Source: Candidatus Microgenomates bacterium
Lineage (GTDB): Bacteria; Patescibacteriota; Microgenomatia; UBA1406; GWC2-37-13
Direction: 5' to 3'
Assembly (NCBI GenBank): GCA_016178125.1
Contig: JACOTV010000009.1
Location: 1 to 6,190 of the forward strand
DNA length: 6,190 nucleotides
The notes under the pieces are model-generated. The model saw only the letters and a list, made by a program, of their open reading frames with translations, was not told where the DNA came from and did no database searches. This document shows positions 4,711 through 6,190 of this stretch, piece by piece. A program made the translations under genes and the position numbers. Every line of letters starts with the position of its first letter. Within the stretch, counting starts at the first letter, position 1.

Positions 4711-5501
4711 CCGCTGGCGCTCGTGTAACTTCGAAGTGCAAATTTCCAGAATATGCGGGACACGCACAGCATTGCGATTGTTGCGAAAATAAGTTCCGAG
4801 ACTTCATACAGCGTTGCCCGCCCCAACAGCATGCGTGTTGGTGTTGAAAGCGGTATCACAAGCGGAGAAACAAGAACGAATACTATTTCCCCCGCCTGCA
4901 GAAATGCATTTCGTGGATACCTTCCCAGGGTTCTAATGCTATAGAACAATTGGTTGATATTATCGAGTCTGGTGAACCAAATATTCAAGGTATTGATGGT
5001 AAAGAGAACCGAATACATAAGCATCACCCCCACGCCCGTTAAAATAACAAAACCTACGATGTGAGGCAGATCTACTCGGATGTGTAATTTGACGAGGAAG
5101 ATGGCGGTAACGATAATCCCAATTGTCGTCCTAAAGAGCGCTGTTATATGCGCTTTTCTTAAGGAAACCATAAATTGCGAATCCACCGGTTTCAGAAATA
5201 TCTCGTCGAGTTTGCCGTGATTTACGAGTTCCGAAAACTCCTCGAAATTTCGTGCGAATAAAAACGACACAAATCCAATAAAAAAGTTATAGACACAAGC
5301 AAGTATGATGAGTTCGTTTGCGCTCCATCCAAATACTCCTTTTGTGCGTAAGGTAAGCGCATACATCGAAAACACAGTGAGAAAACTCCACACCCCCGTC
5401 GCAACGAATATGCTCAGCCAGGTATCAAACCGAAACGCCAGCATGTTCTTGAGACCAATCGAACAAAATGAACGATATATCTTGAGGTGTCTTTTAATCA
5501 T
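4707..5501 (-). CDS. ABC-2 type permease subunit (COG3694/DUF990-like)
   Basis: A 264-residue integral membrane protein, the usual length for this permease group. It has about six predicted helices with a soluble N-terminus and, between helices, the segment ELVNHGKLDEIFLKPVDSQF (91-110). The pattern of a short amphipathic helix, then GxLDxxLxKPVDSQF, is the coupling-loop signature of these exporters and touches the ATPase. It would form a heteromer with the permease encoded just upstream and a separate ATPase. Related three-gene sets export unknown compounds, and no substrate can be inferred. It starts one base after the stop of the upstream gene (TAATATG), so translation is probably coupled. 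The TAG stop lies within the TAA of the convergent plus-strand gene. Confidence 0.88.
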   Translation of the reverse strand: MIKRHLKIYRSFCSIGLKNMLAFRFDTWLSIFVATGVWSFLTVFSMYALTLRTKGVFGWSANELIILACVYNFFIGFVSFLFARNFEEFSELVNHGKLDEIFLKPVDSQFMVSLRKAHITALFRTTIGIIVTAIFLVKLHIRVDLPHIVGFVILTGVGVMLMYSVLFTINTLNIWFTRLDNINQLFYSIRTLGRYPRNAFLQAGEIVFVLVSPLVIPLSTPTRMLLGRATLYEVSELIFATIAMLCVSRIFWKFALRSYTSASG

Positions 5502-5502
5502 A

Positions 5503-6190
5503 TTATTGCCCGACTCCCGAGAATTTATAGACCCCTCGTTTCCATAGGATTTTAAACACGCCGTAGAGGAGTAGTATCCAAACCCACTGCACGATTACAA
5601 TTCGTATCATTTGGTCGATTGAAAGCGTTCCGAGGAATGCTTTAATTGGATAATAAATGATGTACGGAAATGGCGTAAACATGCTTATGTTATAGAGATT
5701 CCACGGTAGCAAATCGACGGGCATAATGTACCCACTGAACACCAGTATCAATACTTCCTGAGTTTCCAAAAGCGCATTAATATCGGTAAACCAGAATGCC
5801 AATATACCGGTGCACATTTTCAAAAAATACGAAACAAGAAAGGCGCCGATGGAGATCACTACGCCGAAGACTATCTTCTCCAGATTGTCGGTGAATTGTA
5901 TATGCACCCCAAACGCGATAAATGCGAACACGGTAACGACCCCGATCAATCCTTGGATAACACGCCATGGTGTCTCAAGCGCAACCATGGTCCAAAGATA
6001 ACTAATAGGTTTAAGCAATCGGGCTGCAATCTCGCCTTCTTTTATGTCGTGGTATGCCACTAATATTTCGATATGTGCCATCAGTACACTCATGGCGATT
6101 ACTCCGAGCAAATAGTACGAGCGCATTTCAAGTAAACTCCACCCGCCGATAAGAGTACGTTTTTGAAAAGCACCTTGCCAAAAAAGAAGC
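5503..6190 (-). CDS. ABC-2 type permease subunit (COG4587-like), 5' end outside window
   Basis: The partner permease, with about six predicted helices and a coupling segment following HDIKEGEIAARLLKPISY that parallels the KPVDSQF segment of the downstream subunit. An ATG at 6126 looks like a start, but the same frame stays open to the window edge and 21 further codons encode a family-like stretch including FQKRTLIGGWS. That GGWS region before the helix is normal for COG4587, so the real start lies beyond 6190 and the ATG is an internal Met. The visible part is 228 residues. In related clusters the ATPase gene (COG4586 type) lies directly upstream, so it is expected just past the right edge. 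Together the three would form an exporter in the cytoplasmic membrane. Confidence 0.88.
   Translation of the reverse strand, partial: LLFWQGAFQKRTLIGGWSLLEMRSYYLLGVIAMSVLMAHIEILVAYHDIKEGEIAARLLKPISYLWTMVALETPWRVIQGLIGVVTVFAFIAFGVHIQFTDNLEKIVFGVVISIGAFLVSYFLKMCTGILAFWFTDINALLETQEVLILVFSGYIMPVDLLPWNLYNISMFTPFPYIIYYPIKAFLGTLSIDQMIRIVIVQWVWILLLYGVFKILWKRGVYKFSGVGQ

Noticed and set aside
6124..6126. ATG as start of the COG4587-like permease
   Set aside because: The frame upstream is open to the window edge and encodes family-like sequence, so the start lies outside.

Overview
The window reads as a bacterial chromosome segment using the standard code: TAA, TAG and TGA all end plausible genes. Several features point to the Candidate Phyla Radiation (Patescibacteria, Parcubacteria-like). 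These are an RGG-rich RhlE-type DEAD-box helicase, DUF5674, a small membrane-anchored dockerin-like protein, a tRNA with no encoded CCA, very tight packing, and TATAAT boxes lying almost on top of start codons with no Shine-Dalgarno sequence. This assignment is an inference from family resemblance remembered without a database.

Layout, plus strand. Positions 1-326 hold the C-terminal end of an ABC-F ATPase. A 218-nt gap with two hairpins follows, then ung (uracil-DNA glycosylase, 545-1210) and a membrane-anchored two-repeat dockerin-like protein (1234-1602). Next is a DEAD-box helicase (1760-2719) behind a long structured leader. It is cut by an in-frame TAG, and its C-terminal motifs V and VI remain in frame but orphaned to 2917. 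A rhomboid intramembrane protease (2962-3618) follows. Its stop codon lies inside the -10 box of a tRNA-Leu(UAG) gene (3627-3710). Only seven bases after the tRNA begins a three-gene cluster: DUF952 (3718-4089), DUF5674 (4086-4430) and an unrecognised Met-rich helical protein (4420-4710), each overlapping the previous one.

Layout, minus strand. Two ABC-2-type permease subunits (COG4587-like and COG3694-like) occupy 6190-4707. The upstream one is cut by the window end. The downstream one converges on the plus-strand cluster, so the two stop codons overlap.

The genes do not form one pathway. The permeases would form one exporter with an ATPase expected beyond the right edge. The DUF952/DUF5674/helical trio is probably co-transcribed with the tRNA. 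The other plus-strand genes each seem to carry their own -10 promoter giving leaderless or nearly leaderless transcripts, except the helicase, which has a leader of about 100 nt. No CRISPR array, insertion sequence or other obvious mobile element was seen.
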